Origin: Streptosporangiales bacterium
GTDB taxonomy: Bacteria; Actinomycetota; Actinomycetes; Streptosporangiales; Streptosporangiaceae
Length of the DNA stretch: 40,954 bases
Direction: 5' to 3'
NCBI GenBank assembly: GCA_009380095.1
Contig: WHSL01000026.1
Coordinates: 1-40,954, forward strand
Position numbers and translations under genes: made by a program
Notes under the pieces: generated by a model
Databases searched by the model: none
What the model saw: only the letters and a program-made list of their open reading frames with translations
What the model was told of the DNA's origin: nothing
Shown here: positions 31,765 to 40,625 of the stretch, piece by piece
Layout of the letters: each line of letters starts with the position of its first letter
Numbering within the stretch: the first letter of the stretch is position 1

Positions 31765-33084
31765 GTGGAGACCTCCGTCGTGCGCCGCCGGATCTGGCCC
31801 GCGCTCGCCGTGTGGGCCGGGCTGATCGCCGCCGCGATCGTCGTGGGCGTCGCGCTGAGCCGGGCCGGGCACCTGCGGATCGACCACGCACCGCCGTTCC
31901 ACGCGACCGTGCGTCCGGTGCTGCTCGGGCTGCTTCCCGCGGTGGCCGCCGCCGCACTCGGGGTGTGGCTGCTGCCGCGCGCCGCCGCGCGCCTCCCGTG
32001 GCCGGCCGTGCCGTGGCTCACGGGGGCCGGCGCGGCCGCCTGGGCAGTGCTGCTGGCGGTCTCCGAGGGGAGGTTCGGGCTGATCGGCCCCGTCACCCAC
32101 CCCAACGAGTACCGCACCGTGTTGCCCCGTGTGGGGGACGACCCGCTCGGCTGGCTCGGAGGTTTCACGGGAAACCTTCTCGGCTATCCGATCCACGTCC
32201 AGGGGCACCCGCCGCTGCCGGTACTGATCGCATGGGCACTGGAGCGGCTCGGCGCGCACGGTTCCGTGCCACTGGCGCTGCTGGAGATCGTGGTGGGCGC
32301 GTCAGGCTGCGCCGCGGTCGTGGTGACCGTACGGCTGCTCGGCGGTCACCGGACGGGCGACGGCGCGGGTGAGCGGACCGCGCGCGCGGTCGCCCCGTAC
32401 CTGGTGCTGACGCCGTTCGCGCCGTGGCTCGCCACCACCATGGACGCGCTGTTCCTCGGCGTCGGCGCGTGGGCGATGGCGCTGGCCACACGCGCGGCGG
32501 TGCGCGGGCCGGCCGCCGCCGCGGCCGGTGCCGGACTGCTGCTCGGCGCGCTTCCGTACCTGAGCTACGGCCTGCTGCCACTGTTCGCCCTGCCCGCCGG
32601 GGTGTTCCTCGTGGTACGGCCCCGCCCGCGGGTGTGGGCCGCGCTGATCGGGGCCGCGGCCGTGGTCCCCGCGCTCTTCACCCTGGCGGGGTTCGACTGG
32701 TTCGCCGGGGCGGCCGCCACGCACGTGGCGTGGGCGATCGGCGCCGGGGCGGAGCGGCCGTACGCGTACTTCCTGTTCGCCGACTTCGCCGTGCTGGCCG
32801 CGACGACCGGGCCGGCCGTGGCGGTGGGCGTCGCCGCGGCGCTCCGCGCCGGCCCGCGCGCGTCGCGTACGGTGTGGCTCACCGCCGGCTCCGCGTTGCT
32901 CGGGGCCGCCGCGCTGGCGCTGGCCGGGGTGACCCGGGGCGAGGTGGAACGGATCTGGCTGCCGTATGCGGCCTGGGTGATGGTCGCCGTCGCCGCGTCC
33001 GGCCTGACCGCGTCCCGACGGGCGCTCGGGGCCCAGGCCGCCACCGGGCTCCTGCTCCAAGCATTGCTGAGGTCCCCATGGTGA
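31765..33084 (+). CDS. Polytopic membrane protein, GT-C glycosyltransferase-like
   Basis: A 439-residue membrane protein with about ten transmembrane segments. The large first extracytoplasmic loop (about 105-150) carries acidic residues and HPNEYRTVLPR, then HVQGHPPLPVLIAWALE. An HPPL motif after such a loop is typical of GT-C/PMT-like transferases that use lipid-linked sugars, which is why I favour this class. I do not recognise a named family and a non-enzymatic role is possible. The start is GTG 31765; GTG 31780 is an alternative. It overlaps the response regulator gene by 7 bp, so the three + strand genes form an operon. Confidence 0.7.
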   Translation: METSVVRRRIWPALAVWAGLIAAAIVVGVALSRAGHLRIDHAPPFHATVRPVLLGLLPAVAAAALGVWLLPRAAARLPWPAVPWLTGAGAAAWAVLLAVSEGRFGLIGPVTHPNEYRTVLPRVGDDPLGWLGGFTGNLLGYPIHVQGHPPLPVLIAWALERLGAHGSVPLALLEIVVGASGCAAVVVTVRLLGGHRTGDGAGERTARAVAPYLVLTPFAPWLATTMDALFLGVGAWAMALATRAAVRGPAAAAAGAGLLLGALPYLSYGLLPLFALPAGVFLVVRPRPRVWAALIGAAAVVPALFTLAGFDWFAGAAATHVAWAIGAGAERPYAYFLFADFAVLAATTGPAVAVGVAAALRAGPRASRTVWLTAGSALLGAAALALAGVTRGEVERIWLPYAAWVMVAVAASGLTASRRALGAQAATGLLLQALLRSPW

Positions 33085-33803
33085 ACCCGAACGACGCGGC
33101 CGACGCGGGCCGGATCCTGGTGGTGGAGGACGACGCCACCGTCGCCGACGTGGTCTCCCGCTACCTGCGCCGGGACGGCCACGAGGTCACCTGCGTGGCC
33201 GACGGCAACGTGGCGCTGAGCACGGCGCTGGCCGATCCGCCCGACCTCGTGGTGCTCGACCTCATGCTGCCCGGCCTGTCCGGGCTGGAGGTCTGCCGGA
33301 GGCTGCGGGAGCGCCGGCCGGTGCCGGTGATCATGCTGACCGCGCTCGGCGAGGAGATCGACCGGGTGGTCGGCCTGGAGACCGGTGCGGACGACTACGT
33401 GACGAAGCCGTTCAGCCCGCACGAGCTGGCCCTGCGGGTCCGGTCCGTACTGCGCCGGGCGCGCGGCTCCGCCCCCTCGGGCGAGCTCGGCGTGCTCACC
33501 GACGGGGAGCTGACCGTGGACGTGGCCGCGCACGAGGCGCGGCTGGCCGGCAGCACGCTGTCGCTGACCGCGCGCGAGTTCGACCTGCTCGCCTTCCTGA
33601 TGCGGCACCCGCGCACCGCGTTCAGCCGTACCGCGCTGCTGGAGCGGGTGTGGGGCTGGACCTTCGGCGACACCTCCACGGTGACCGTGCACGTACGGCG
33701 GCTGCGGGAGAAGATCGAGGACGACCCGACCGCGCCGCGGCGGGTGGTGACGGTGTGGGGGCTCGGGTACCGGTACGAGCCGGTGGAGGACGTGAACCCG
33801 TGA
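33078..33803 (+). CDS. OmpR/PhoB-family response regulator
   Basis: A 241-residue two-component regulator. The receiver domain (about 12-125) has the acidic pocket VVEDD, phosphoacceptor Asp61 in VVLDLMLPG, conserved Thr in MLTA and Lys in VTKPFSP. The C-terminal winged helix (about 145-237) has LTAREFDLLAFLM, the recognition-helix region VTVHVRRLREKIE and GLGYRYEP. The ATG has GAGG upstream. It overlaps the membrane protein gene by 7 bp and the kinase gene by GTGA, so all three are co-expressed. Target genes are unknown; the nearby glycosyltransferase genes are candidates. Confidence 0.94.
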   Translation: MVNPNDAADAGRILVVEDDATVADVVSRYLRRDGHEVTCVADGNVALSTALADPPDLVVLDLMLPGLSGLEVCRRLRERRPVPVIMLTALGEEIDRVVGLETGADDYVTKPFSPHELALRVRSVLRRARGSAPSGELGVLTDGELTVDVAAHEARLAGSTLSLTAREFDLLAFLMRHPRTAFSRTALLERVWGWTFGDTSTVTVHVRRLREKIEDDPTAPRRVVTVWGLGYRYEPVEDVNP

Positions 33804-34942
33804 TCCCGCTGATGGACCTGCTGCTCATCCTGGCCTGGGGCACCCTGCCGGCGCTGGCCGCCGGCGCGCTCGGCCTCGGCGTGCTGCGGCTGCTCGCCGG
33901 CCGGTCCTTCGGCGCGATGCTCGCGGTGGTGGCCGTGGTGACCGTGCTCGCCACGGTGGGCGGCGTGGTCGCCATCGCGGTCGCCATGTTCATCTCCCCG
34001 CACGACCGTACGGTCGTGCTGATCGTGCTGGCCTGCGCCGCGGTGGTCGGCCTGGCGGTGGCGGTGTGGCTGGGCCGGGAGGCCACCACGGCCGGGAGGG
34101 CGCTGCTCGGCGCGGTCCGGGAGGTGCCGCGGCTGGGCACGTACCGGGCGCCCGAGGAGACGTTGCCGGCGGAGCTCGCCGCCGTGTCCGAGGAGCTCAC
34201 CAAGGTGCACGCGATGCTCGCCGAGGCGCGGACGCGGGAGCGCGCGCTGGAGTCGAGCCGCCGCGAGCTCGTGGCCTGGGTGAGCCACGACCTGCGTACG
34301 CCGCTGGCGGGGATCCGGGCCATGACCGAGGCGCTGCAGGACGGCGTGGTCAGCGACGCGGAGACCGTCGCCCGGTATCACCGGCAGATCGGGCGGGACG
34401 CCGACCGGCTGGCCGGCCTGGTGGACGACCTCTTCGAGCTGGCCCGTATCCAGGCCGGGGCGCTGCGGCTGACCCTGCGTCAGGTCGGGCTCGGCGACCT
34501 GGTGGCGGGTGCGGTCGCCGGGGTGGAGGCCCTGGCCGCCGCGAAGGGCGTACGGCTGCGCGCCGCCGCCGCGACCGGCCCGCCGGTCCGGGCCGACGCC
34601 GAGGAGATCGGCCGCGCGCTGCACAACCTGGTGGTCAACGCGATCCGGCACACGCCCGGCGACGGGGTCGTGGAGGTCGCCGCCTACGCGGACGGCCGGG
34701 GCGCCCGGCTGAGCGTCGCCGACAGCTGCGGCGGCATCCCCGAGGCGGACCTGCCCCGGGTGTTCGAGGTCGCGTTCCGCGGCGAGGCCTCGCGCACCCC
34801 GGCCCCGGACCGCGGCGCGGGCCTCGGCCTCGCCATCGCCCGCGGCATCGTCGAAGCCCACCACGGCCACATCGGCGTCACCAACGCCGGCCCCGGCTGC
34901 CGCTTCGACATCCACCTCCCCGTCGCCGCCCCCGGCCCGTAG
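33800..34942 (+). CDS. Membrane sensor histidine kinase, partner of the adjacent regulator
   Basis: A 380-residue kinase. Three hydrophobic segments (about 3-30, 36-60 and 73-92) leave almost no external sensor domain, suggesting sensing within the membrane. A linker leads to HisKA with His163 in WVSHDLRTPLAG. The ATPase boxes are N (HNLVVNAIRHTPGDG), G1 (VADSCGGIP, with Cys in place of the usual Gly/Asn position), F (VFEVAFRGE) and G2 (GAGLGLAIARG). The GTG start overlaps the regulator stop. It converges on the epimerase gene with a 3-bp gap. Confidence 0.92.
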   Translation: MIPLMDLLLILAWGTLPALAAGALGLGVLRLLAGRSFGAMLAVVAVVTVLATVGGVVAIAVAMFISPHDRTVVLIVLACAAVVGLAVAVWLGREATTAGRALLGAVREVPRLGTYRAPEETLPAELAAVSEELTKVHAMLAEARTRERALESSRRELVAWVSHDLRTPLAGIRAMTEALQDGVVSDAETVARYHRQIGRDADRLAGLVDDLFELARIQAGALRLTLRQVGLGDLVAGAVAGVEALAAAKGVRLRAAAATGPPVRADAEEIGRALHNLVVNAIRHTPGDGVVEVAAYADGRGARLSVADSCGGIPEADLPRVFEVAFRGEASRTPAPDRGAGLGLAIARGIVEAHHGHIGVTNAGPGCRFDIHLPVAAPGP

Positions 34943-34945
34943 GCG

Positions 34946-35956
34946 TCAGGTCAGTGACCGTACGCCTTCGGTGAGGTCGGTGTGGGCGGTGAAGCCGAGT
35001 TCGCGGGTGGCGCGGTCGGGGGTTGCGACGATGTGCCGTACGTCGCCGAGGCGGAACTCGCCCGTCACCACGGGAGCGGGCCCGCCGCAGGCCGTGGCCA
35101 GCGCGACCGCGAGGTCGCCGATCGTGCGCGGCCGGCCGCTGGCCACGTTGTACGCGCGGAGCGTGCCCGGCGGCAGCCCGGCGGTGGCGTCGACCGCGCA
35201 CATGTTGGCCCGGGCCACGTCGGAGACGTGCACGAAGTCCCGCCGCTGCCGGCCGTCCTCGAACACCCGAGGCGCCTCCCCGCGGGCCAGCGCGGACCGG
35301 AAGATCGCCGCGACGCCGGCGTACGGGGTGTCGCGCGGCATGCCCGGCCCGTACACGTTGTGGTAGCGCAGCGCGACCGCGGCACCGCCGGTCTCCCGCG
35401 CCCACGTCGCGGCCAGGTGCTCCTGCGCGAGCTTGGTGGTGGCGTAGGCGTTGCGCGGATCCGGCGGGGCGTCCTCGGCGACGCGCCGGTGCGTGAGCTC
35501 GGCGCCGCAATCCGGGCAGCGCGGCTCGAACCGCCCGGCCTGGAGGTCCTCGGGGGTGCGCGGGCCGGGCCGTACGTCCCCGTGCGCGGAGCAGGCGTAG
35601 CCGCCCTCGCCGTACACGACCATGGACGAGGCGAGCACGAGCCGCCGCACGCCGGCCCGCGCCGCGGCGGCGAGCAGCACCGCGGTGCCGGTCACGTTGG
35701 TGTCGGCGTAGCCGGGCATGTCGTCGAGGTCCACGCCGAGCCCCACCCGGGCGGCCTGGTGCACCAGCACGTCCACGCCCGCCAGATGCTCCGCCATGGC
35801 GATGGCGTCGCGGATGTCCGCCTCGGTCACCGGGGGGCCTGCCCGGTCGGCCGAGGGGCGGACGTCCAGCCCCAGGACATGGTGGCCGGACGCGGTCAGC
35901 ACGGACGCGACCTGCCCGCCGATGAACCCGGACGCGCCGGTGAGCAGCACCTTCAT
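34946..35956 (-). CDS. NAD-dependent epimerase/dehydratase (extended SDR) with putative zinc site
   Basis: A 336-residue nucleotide-sugar-modifying enzyme. The NAD-binding motif TGASGFIGG is at residues 6-14, the Ser of the triad in LASSMVVYGEGG and the Tyr171-Lys175 pair in YATTK. An inserted segment (about 120-160) carries Cys122 and His125 (CSAH), then Cys147 and Cys150 (CPDC), a Cx2H/Cx2C arrangement that could bind zinc. I recall similar insertions in actinobacterial paralogues. The product is unknown. It lies beside the two-component system and glycosyltransferase genes, so it could supply their sugar donor. Divergent from the first FG-GAP gene. Confidence 0.88.
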   Translation of the reverse strand: MKVLLTGASGFIGGQVASVLTASGHHVLGLDVRPSADRAGPPVTEADIRDAIAMAEHLAGVDVLVHQAARVGLGVDLDDMPGYADTNVTGTAVLLAAAARAGVRRLVLASSMVVYGEGGYACSAHGDVRPGPRTPEDLQAGRFEPRCPDCGAELTHRRVAEDAPPDPRNAYATTKLAQEHLAATWARETGGAAVALRYHNVYGPGMPRDTPYAGVAAIFRSALARGEAPRVFEDGRQRRDFVHVSDVARANMCAVDATAGLPPGTLRAYNVASGRPRTIGDLAVALATACGGPAPVVTGEFRLGDVRHIVATPDRATRELGFTAHTDLTEGVRSLT

Positions 35957-36160
35957 GTCCCGGACGGTAGCCGCGCAGGTCACCCCGCGGGTGCCCGGCG
36001 CAGAACACGTTCCGACTCCGTAAGGACTGGCCGGACGGACAACGCGACGAACTGGACAAAGTGCGCGAAGGACATCTCTAAGCTGGTGCCGCCCCGGCCG
36101 GGCGTTCGCCATCGACCGCCCCCCGCTTCCGGCTGGGAGAGCTCGACAAGGAGTTCACAG
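35957..36160. other. Divergent intergenic region, epimerase / FG-GAP gene 1
   Basis: These 204 bp must hold promoters for both genes. AAGGAG at 36149-36154 is the FG-GAP ribosome-binding site. CCGTAAGG at about 36020 recurs upstream of FG-GAP gene 2, but I cannot define -35/-10 elements. Confidence 0.4.
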
Positions 36161-37633
36161 GTGCGCAGGTTCGCATCACGTCGCGTCGCCACCACCGCCG
36201 CCATCGCGGCCGGCGCCGCGGCCTTGATCGGGGTATCCCTGATCAGCACGCCTTCGAGCGCGGCGGCCGCACCGGCCGCTCCGTTCGACTTCAACGGGGA
36301 CGGCAGGCGGGACCTCGCCATCGGCAGCCCGGACGCCGGCGTGGCGGCCAAGGCGGGCGCCGGCCTGGTCACCGTCGTGTACGGGGGGACCAGCGGACCC
36401 AACACCGCGCAGCGCCGCGTGATCAGCCAGTACGGCGCCGCCGTGGCCGGCGAGCCGGAGGTCGGCGACAAGTTCGGCGCGGCCGTGGACAGTGCGGACC
36501 TCAACAAGGACGGGTTCGCCGACCTGATCATCGGTTCGCCGGGCGAGGCCACCACGAACGGCGTACGGGCCGGCACGGTCACCTTCGGCTACGGCAGCGC
36601 GACCGGTTTCACATTCGAGACGTTGCACGCCATCGAGCCGCTGGCCGAGGACCGCTACGGGGAGACCGTGACCGTGGCCGACATCGACAACGACGGCTGG
36701 CCGGAGGCCGCCATCGGCGGGCCCGGCACCGAGTACATCGACCTGTGGACCTGGGCACCGCTCGAGAACGCGGGCGCCGCCGCCAAGGCGGGTGGCCCGC
36801 ACGCGAAGCGGGTCGCGCTGCCGGGCAACGGCGGGATCTCGGCCCAGGCCGTCGGCGCGGAGTTCTTCAAGATCGACGGTGCCGACGTCTTCGGTGACGC
36901 CGGTGGCGAGATCGTCGCGCTGTGGCGGGACGAGCAGGGCACCAACCCCACGGAGCAGGGCCACGTGGCCATGCTGTTCTTCGACGGCGCCGGCCTGCAG
37001 TGGACCGCCCCGGTCACCACCACCGGGCACACGCTGGCCGTGGGCAACCTGGACGCGGACGCCCGGCCCGAGGTCGTGGTGGGGCAGTACTCCAACTCCG
37101 GCTTCAACGGCGGGCAGGTGACGGTCTGGCAGGCGGGCACCGCGCCCACGTACCTGACCGGCGCGCGCCGGATCCACCAGGACACCACCGGCATCCCGGG
37201 TGCGGCCGAGGCGGGCGACAGGTTCGGCCAGTCCCTGTCCATCGGCGACGCGGACAACGACGGCTTCGGCGACCTGGCGGTCGGCGTGCCCGGCGAGGAC
37301 CTTCCCGGGGGTGCCGACGCCGGCGCGATCGTGTTCATCTACGGCAGCGCCACCGGCCCGAACACCGGCCGGGTCTGGGCGATCAACCAGGAGACGAGCA
37401 ACATTCCCGGCGGCTCCGAGGCCAACGACCGCTTCGGCGGCGCGTCCACACAGCTCGACATCACCGGTGACGGGAAGACCGAGCTGAGCATCGGCTCCCC
37501 GGGGGAGAACGGCACCGAGGGCCTGGTCACCACGCTCAAGGGCGGGCTCACGTCGGTGGGCGCGGCGGCCTTCGGGCCGAGCGCGGTCGGCGTGACCACC
37601 ACGGCGCGGCTGGGTTCCGTACTCGGCGGCTGA
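36161..37633 (+). CDS. Secreted FG-GAP repeat protein 1 (integrin-alpha-like beta-propeller)
   Basis: A 490-residue exported protein. The signal peptide (basic RRFASRR, then a hydrophobic Ala/Val/Leu stretch, cleavage near the Ala run at about 35) is followed by seven FG-GAP-type repeats. Calcium-binding-like DxDxDG cores include FNGDGRRD, LNKDGFAD, IDNDGWPE, ADNDGFGD and ITGDGKTE; the fourth and fifth repeats are degenerate. The fold is predicted to be a seven-bladed beta-propeller. There is no sortase signal or C-terminal membrane anchor; the C-terminus ends TTTARLGSVLGG, shared with paralogue 2. GTG start with AAGGAG 6-7 nt upstream. Ligand and role are unknown. Confidence 0.87.
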   Translation: MRRFASRRVATTAAIAAGAAALIGVSLISTPSSAAAAPAAPFDFNGDGRRDLAIGSPDAGVAAKAGAGLVTVVYGGTSGPNTAQRRVISQYGAAVAGEPEVGDKFGAAVDSADLNKDGFADLIIGSPGEATTNGVRAGTVTFGYGSATGFTFETLHAIEPLAEDRYGETVTVADIDNDGWPEAAIGGPGTEYIDLWTWAPLENAGAAAKAGGPHAKRVALPGNGGISAQAVGAEFFKIDGADVFGDAGGEIVALWRDEQGTNPTEQGHVAMLFFDGAGLQWTAPVTTTGHTLAVGNLDADARPEVVVGQYSNSGFNGGQVTVWQAGTAPTYLTGARRIHQDTTGIPGAAEAGDRFGQSLSIGDADNDGFGDLAVGVPGEDLPGGADAGAIVFIYGSATGPNTGRVWAINQETSNIPGGSEANDRFGGASTQLDITGDGKTELSIGSPGENGTEGLVTTLKGGLTSVGAAAFGPSAVGVTTTARLGSVLGG

Positions 37634-37907
37634 ACCGGCGCCTGAGGACGGGGGAGGGCCACGGGCACGACCTGCGGGTACGTGCCCGGCGGCCCTCCCC
37701 GTCGGCGTTCGCGGGGGCCGGCCCGAAGCCTGAGAGCGGGATTCGGTTGTCCCGCTGACCGTTGCTGGCCGCCCCGTAAGGGCGGTGGTCGAATCACGCG
37801 TCGCACAGGGAGAACGAGTCCTCATTCACCGTGGACTCGCGCTCGGCCGACGGAGGGGCGTGCGATCTGCCGGGACACGCGGTCCAGCACGGACAAAGGA
37901 GTTCCAG
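37634..37907. other. Intergenic region between FG-GAP genes 1 and 2
   Basis: The first part contains the terminator hairpin of gene 1. The remainder includes a CCGTAAGG motif near 37776, also seen upstream of gene 1, and ends with AAAGGAG before the gene 2 GTG. The presence of a terminator suggests that gene 2 has its own promoter. Confidence 0.4.
37651..37700 (+). terminator. Hairpin terminator after FG-GAP gene 1
   Basis: GGGGAGGGCC (37651-37660) pairs with GGCCCTCCCC (37691-37700), and inside it CGGGCACG (37662-37669) pairs with CGTGCCCG (37681-37688), separated by a small asymmetric internal loop. Confidence 0.75.
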
Positions 37908-39371
37908 GTGGGCACCCGAGCATCCCGACGTGCCGCCGTGGCCGCCGCCGCGGCCTGCGCCACGGCGCTGGCCGGCGGCCTCGCCCTCGCGGCGCCGGCG
38001 AACGCGGCCGCCGTACCGGCCGCACCCTTCGACTTCAACGGCGACGGCAAGCGCGACCTCGCCATCGGCAGCCCCGACGCGAGCGTCGCCACCCAGGCCG
38101 GCGCCGGCCTCGTCACCATCGTCTACTCCGACGCGAACGGCCCCAACACCGCACAGCGCCGCGTCATCAGCCAGTACGGCGCCGCCGTTCCGGACGAGCC
38201 CGAGGCGGGCGACAAGTTCGGCCGGGACCTGGACAGCGCCGACTTCGACCTGGACGGCTTCGCCGACCTGGTGATCGGTGTCCCCGGCGAGACGCTCGAC
38301 GGCGTCGACCGCGCCGGCATGGTCATCGTCGCCCACGGCTCCCCCACCGGCTTCTCCGACTTCGTGGCCATCCGAGACTCGACCGAGCACGGCAGCGCCC
38401 GGATGGGCGAGTCCCTGACGGCGGGCGACATCGACAACGACGGCCGCGCGGACATCACCGTCTCCTCCCCCGGCAGTCAGTGGCTCACGATCTGGAGCTT
38501 CACGCCGCCCGAGGGCAGCGGCGCCAAGACCGCGAGCCGGCCGACCCGCGTCCCGCTGCCCTGGCGCACCACGGTGAAGCCGCAGGCCATCGGCGCGGAG
38601 TTCCATGAGGTGGACTCCGGCGACATCTTCGGCGACGCGGGCGAAGAGGTGGCGCTGCTCTGGCGCGACGAGCAGGGTGGCGACCCGTTCGAGCAGGGCG
38701 CGGTGGCGCTGATGTACTTCGACGGCACGGAGATCACCTGGACGGAGCCGATCATCACCACCGGGCACAGCCTGGAGGTGGGCAACCTCGACGGCGCCGC
38801 CCGGCCCGAGCTCGCGGTCGGCCAGTACTCCGACGCGGGTCACCGGGGCGGGCAGATCACGATCTGGCAGCCGGGTACCGCGCCCACGTACCTGACCGGC
38901 GCGCGGCGGATCAACCAGGACAGTACGGGCATCCCGGGCGTCGGCGAGACCGGCGACAGGTTCGGCCAGTCCCTGGCCATCGGCGACGCGGACAACGACG
39001 GCCGGGGCGACCTGGCGGTCGGCGTCCCCGGCGAGGACCTGCCCGGCGGTGCCGACGCGGGCGCCGTGGTCTTCCTGTACGGCAGCGCGAGCGCACCGGA
39101 CACGGCCCGTACCTGGGCGATCAACCAGGAGACCAGCAACATCCCCGGCGGCTCCGAGGCCTCCGACCGGTTCGGCCACGGCGTCTCCGTGCTCGACTTC
39201 ACCACCGACGGCAAGTCCGAGCTCACGGTCGGCTCCGCAGGCGAGAACGGCACCGAAGGCCTGGTCACCCTGCTCCGCGGCGGCCTGACCTCGGTCGGCG
39301 CCCGCGCCTTCGGCCCCCAGGCCGTCGGCGTCACCACCACCGCCCGCCTCGGCTCGACCCTCGGCCACTGA
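37908..39371 (+). CDS. Secreted FG-GAP repeat protein 2
   Basis: A 487-residue paralogue of the preceding protein, colinear over the whole length. The signal peptide is RASRRAAVAAAAACATALAG-like with Ala-x-Ala cleavage near residue 34. Seven repeats follow with DxDxDG-type cores FNGDGKRD, FDLDGFAD, IDNDGRAD, the degenerate IFGDAGEE and NLDGAARPE, then ADNDGRGD and FTTDGKSE. The C-terminal TTTARLGSTLGH matches gene 1. The GTG has AAAGGAG 6 nt upstream, and the 5' leader AAAGGAGTTCCAGGTG is nearly the same as in genes 1 and 3. A recent tandem duplication with divergent surface loops is likely. Confidence 0.87.
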   Translation: MGTRASRRAAVAAAAACATALAGGLALAAPANAAAVPAAPFDFNGDGKRDLAIGSPDASVATQAGAGLVTIVYSDANGPNTAQRRVISQYGAAVPDEPEAGDKFGRDLDSADFDLDGFADLVIGVPGETLDGVDRAGMVIVAHGSPTGFSDFVAIRDSTEHGSARMGESLTAGDIDNDGRADITVSSPGSQWLTIWSFTPPEGSGAKTASRPTRVPLPWRTTVKPQAIGAEFHEVDSGDIFGDAGEEVALLWRDEQGGDPFEQGAVALMYFDGTEITWTEPIITTGHSLEVGNLDGAARPELAVGQYSDAGHRGGQITIWQPGTAPTYLTGARRINQDSTGIPGVGETGDRFGQSLAIGDADNDGRGDLAVGVPGEDLPGGADAGAVVFLYGSASAPDTARTWAINQETSNIPGGSEASDRFGHGVSVLDFTTDGKSELTVGSAGENGTEGLVTLLRGGLTSVGARAFGPQAVGVTTTARLGSTLGH

Positions 39372-39392
39372 CCCCCGCGAACCACCAACCGG

Positions 39393-39421
39393 GCCCCGCC
39401 ACCCACACACAGTGGCGGGGC
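39393..39421 (+). terminator. Hairpin terminator after FG-GAP gene 2
   Basis: GCCCCGCCAC (39393-39402) pairs perfectly with GTGGCGGGGC (39412-39421) around a 9-nt loop, 21 bp beyond the stop codon. Confidence 0.75.
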
Positions 39422-39611
39422 GGTCCGCCGACGGCTGGGATCCGCGCTGGGCCGCTGATTTCGACCGCATGCGGTCCTCAGGTAAGGCGTTCCGCCGAAT
39501 GGGGCGTCGAACAGGAGAGAAGAGATTCGTTTTCCGGTACGGGAACGTCGAAGCGAGCATTTCGATGGCGTCGTCCCTTCCTGGCTCGGGGCACTCAACG
39601 AGGAGTTTCAG
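39422..39611. other. Leader/promoter region of FG-GAP gene 3
   Basis: This 190-bp space is somewhat AT-richer (AGAGATTCGTTTTCCGG, GCATTTCGATGG) and ends in GAGGAGTTTCAG before the GTG, matching the leaders of genes 1 and 2. No confident -35/-10 pair is seen. Confidence 0.4.
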
Positions 39612-40625
39612 GTGAGTAGACGTGTTTCCCGCCGTCACACAGCCGCCGCGGGCGCCTGTGTGATGGCCCTGATAGGCGCCACACTGATCGCCACGCCGGC
39701 CGGGGCGGCGGCCGTACCGGCCGCTCCCTTCGACTTCAACGGGGACGGCCGGCGCGACCTCGCCATCGGCAGCCCGAACGCGTCCGTCGCCGGGCACGCG
39801 TCCGCGGGCCTGCTGAGCGTCGTCTTCGGCACGGCCGCGGGCCTCGACACGAACCAGCGCCGGGTCTACAGCGAGTTCCCGGAGTCGGTGCCGAGCGAGC
39901 CGTTCCGCAACGACAGGTTCGGGTCCTCGGTGGACAGTGCCGACTTCAACCGGGACGGCTTCGCCGACATTGTGATCGGCGCGCCCGGCGAGGGCGGCAG
40001 CACCGGCCCGGACGAGGGCATGGCCATGTTCGCCCTGGGCGGGCCGTACGGTTTCACCAACTGGCAGGGCGTCAGCGTCGCCCCGGGGAACGAGAACGAC
40101 CGCTACGGCGAGTCCGTCGCCGCGGGCGACCTGGACAACGACGGCTACGCCGAGGCGATCATCGCGGCCCCCGGCACGGGCTCGCTCGAGGTCTGGAGCT
40201 TCGCGCCGGTGGAGGGCACCTCCGTGGCGTCCAAGCAGCCGCGGCGGGTGGAGCGCATCGCGCTGCCGAAGAACGGCGACGTGGGCACGCAGGCCGTCGG
40301 GGCGGAGTTCTTCCGCGTCGACACCGGCGACGTGTTCGGTGACGCCGGCCAGGAGCTCGTCGCGCTCTGGCGGGACGAACAGGGTGAGGACCCGCTCGGC
40401 CAGGGCAACGTGGGGATGCTGACCTGGGACGGCGGCGAGCCGAGCTGGACCGAGCCGCTGCAGACCATCGGGCACACGCTGGCGGTGGGCAGCCTGGACG
40501 GCGACGCGCCGGCCGAGGTCGTCATCGGCCAGTACTCCGACGGCGGGTTCGCCGGCGGCCAGGTCACCGTGTGGCAGCAGGGCGACACGCCCAGCCGGCT
40601 CACCGGGGCGAAGAAGTACAATTAG
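39612..40625 (+). CDS. Secreted FG-GAP repeat protein 3, interrupted by an in-frame TAG
   Basis: The 337 codons before the stop encode a signal peptide (VSRRVSRRHTAAAGAC then hydrophobic, cleavage near residue 33) and the first five FG-GAP repeats (cores FNGDGRRD, FNRDGFAD, LDNDGYAE, VFGDAGQE, SLDGDAPAE). The frame stops at TAG 40623-40625 inside a block that in paralogue 2 reads RRINQDSTGIPG and here reads KKYN*DTANIPG. Homology resumes in the same frame directly after the stop. The TAG thus replaces a conserved Gln codon (CAG). It is a nonsense mutation, sequencing error or readthrough site. GTG start with GAGGAG upstream. Confidence 0.8.
   Translation: MSRRVSRRHTAAAGACVMALIGATLIATPAGAAAVPAAPFDFNGDGRRDLAIGSPNASVAGHASAGLLSVVFGTAAGLDTNQRRVYSEFPESVPSEPFRNDRFGSSVDSADFNRDGFADIVIGAPGEGGSTGPDEGMAMFALGGPYGFTNWQGVSVAPGNENDRYGESVAAGDLDNDGYAEAIIAAPGTGSLEVWSFAPVEGTSVASKQPRRVERIALPKNGDVGTQAVGAEFFRVDTGDVFGDAGQELVALWRDEQGEDPLGQGNVGMLTWDGGEPSWTEPLQTIGHTLAVGSLDGDAPAEVVIGQYSDGGFAGGQVTVWQQGDTPSRLTGAKKYN

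Noticed and set aside
36161-39371. Sortase substrates among the FG-GAP proteins
   Set aside because: The C-termini end in LGSVLGG / LGSTLGH with no LAxTG-type motif followed by a hydrophobic segment and basic tail.
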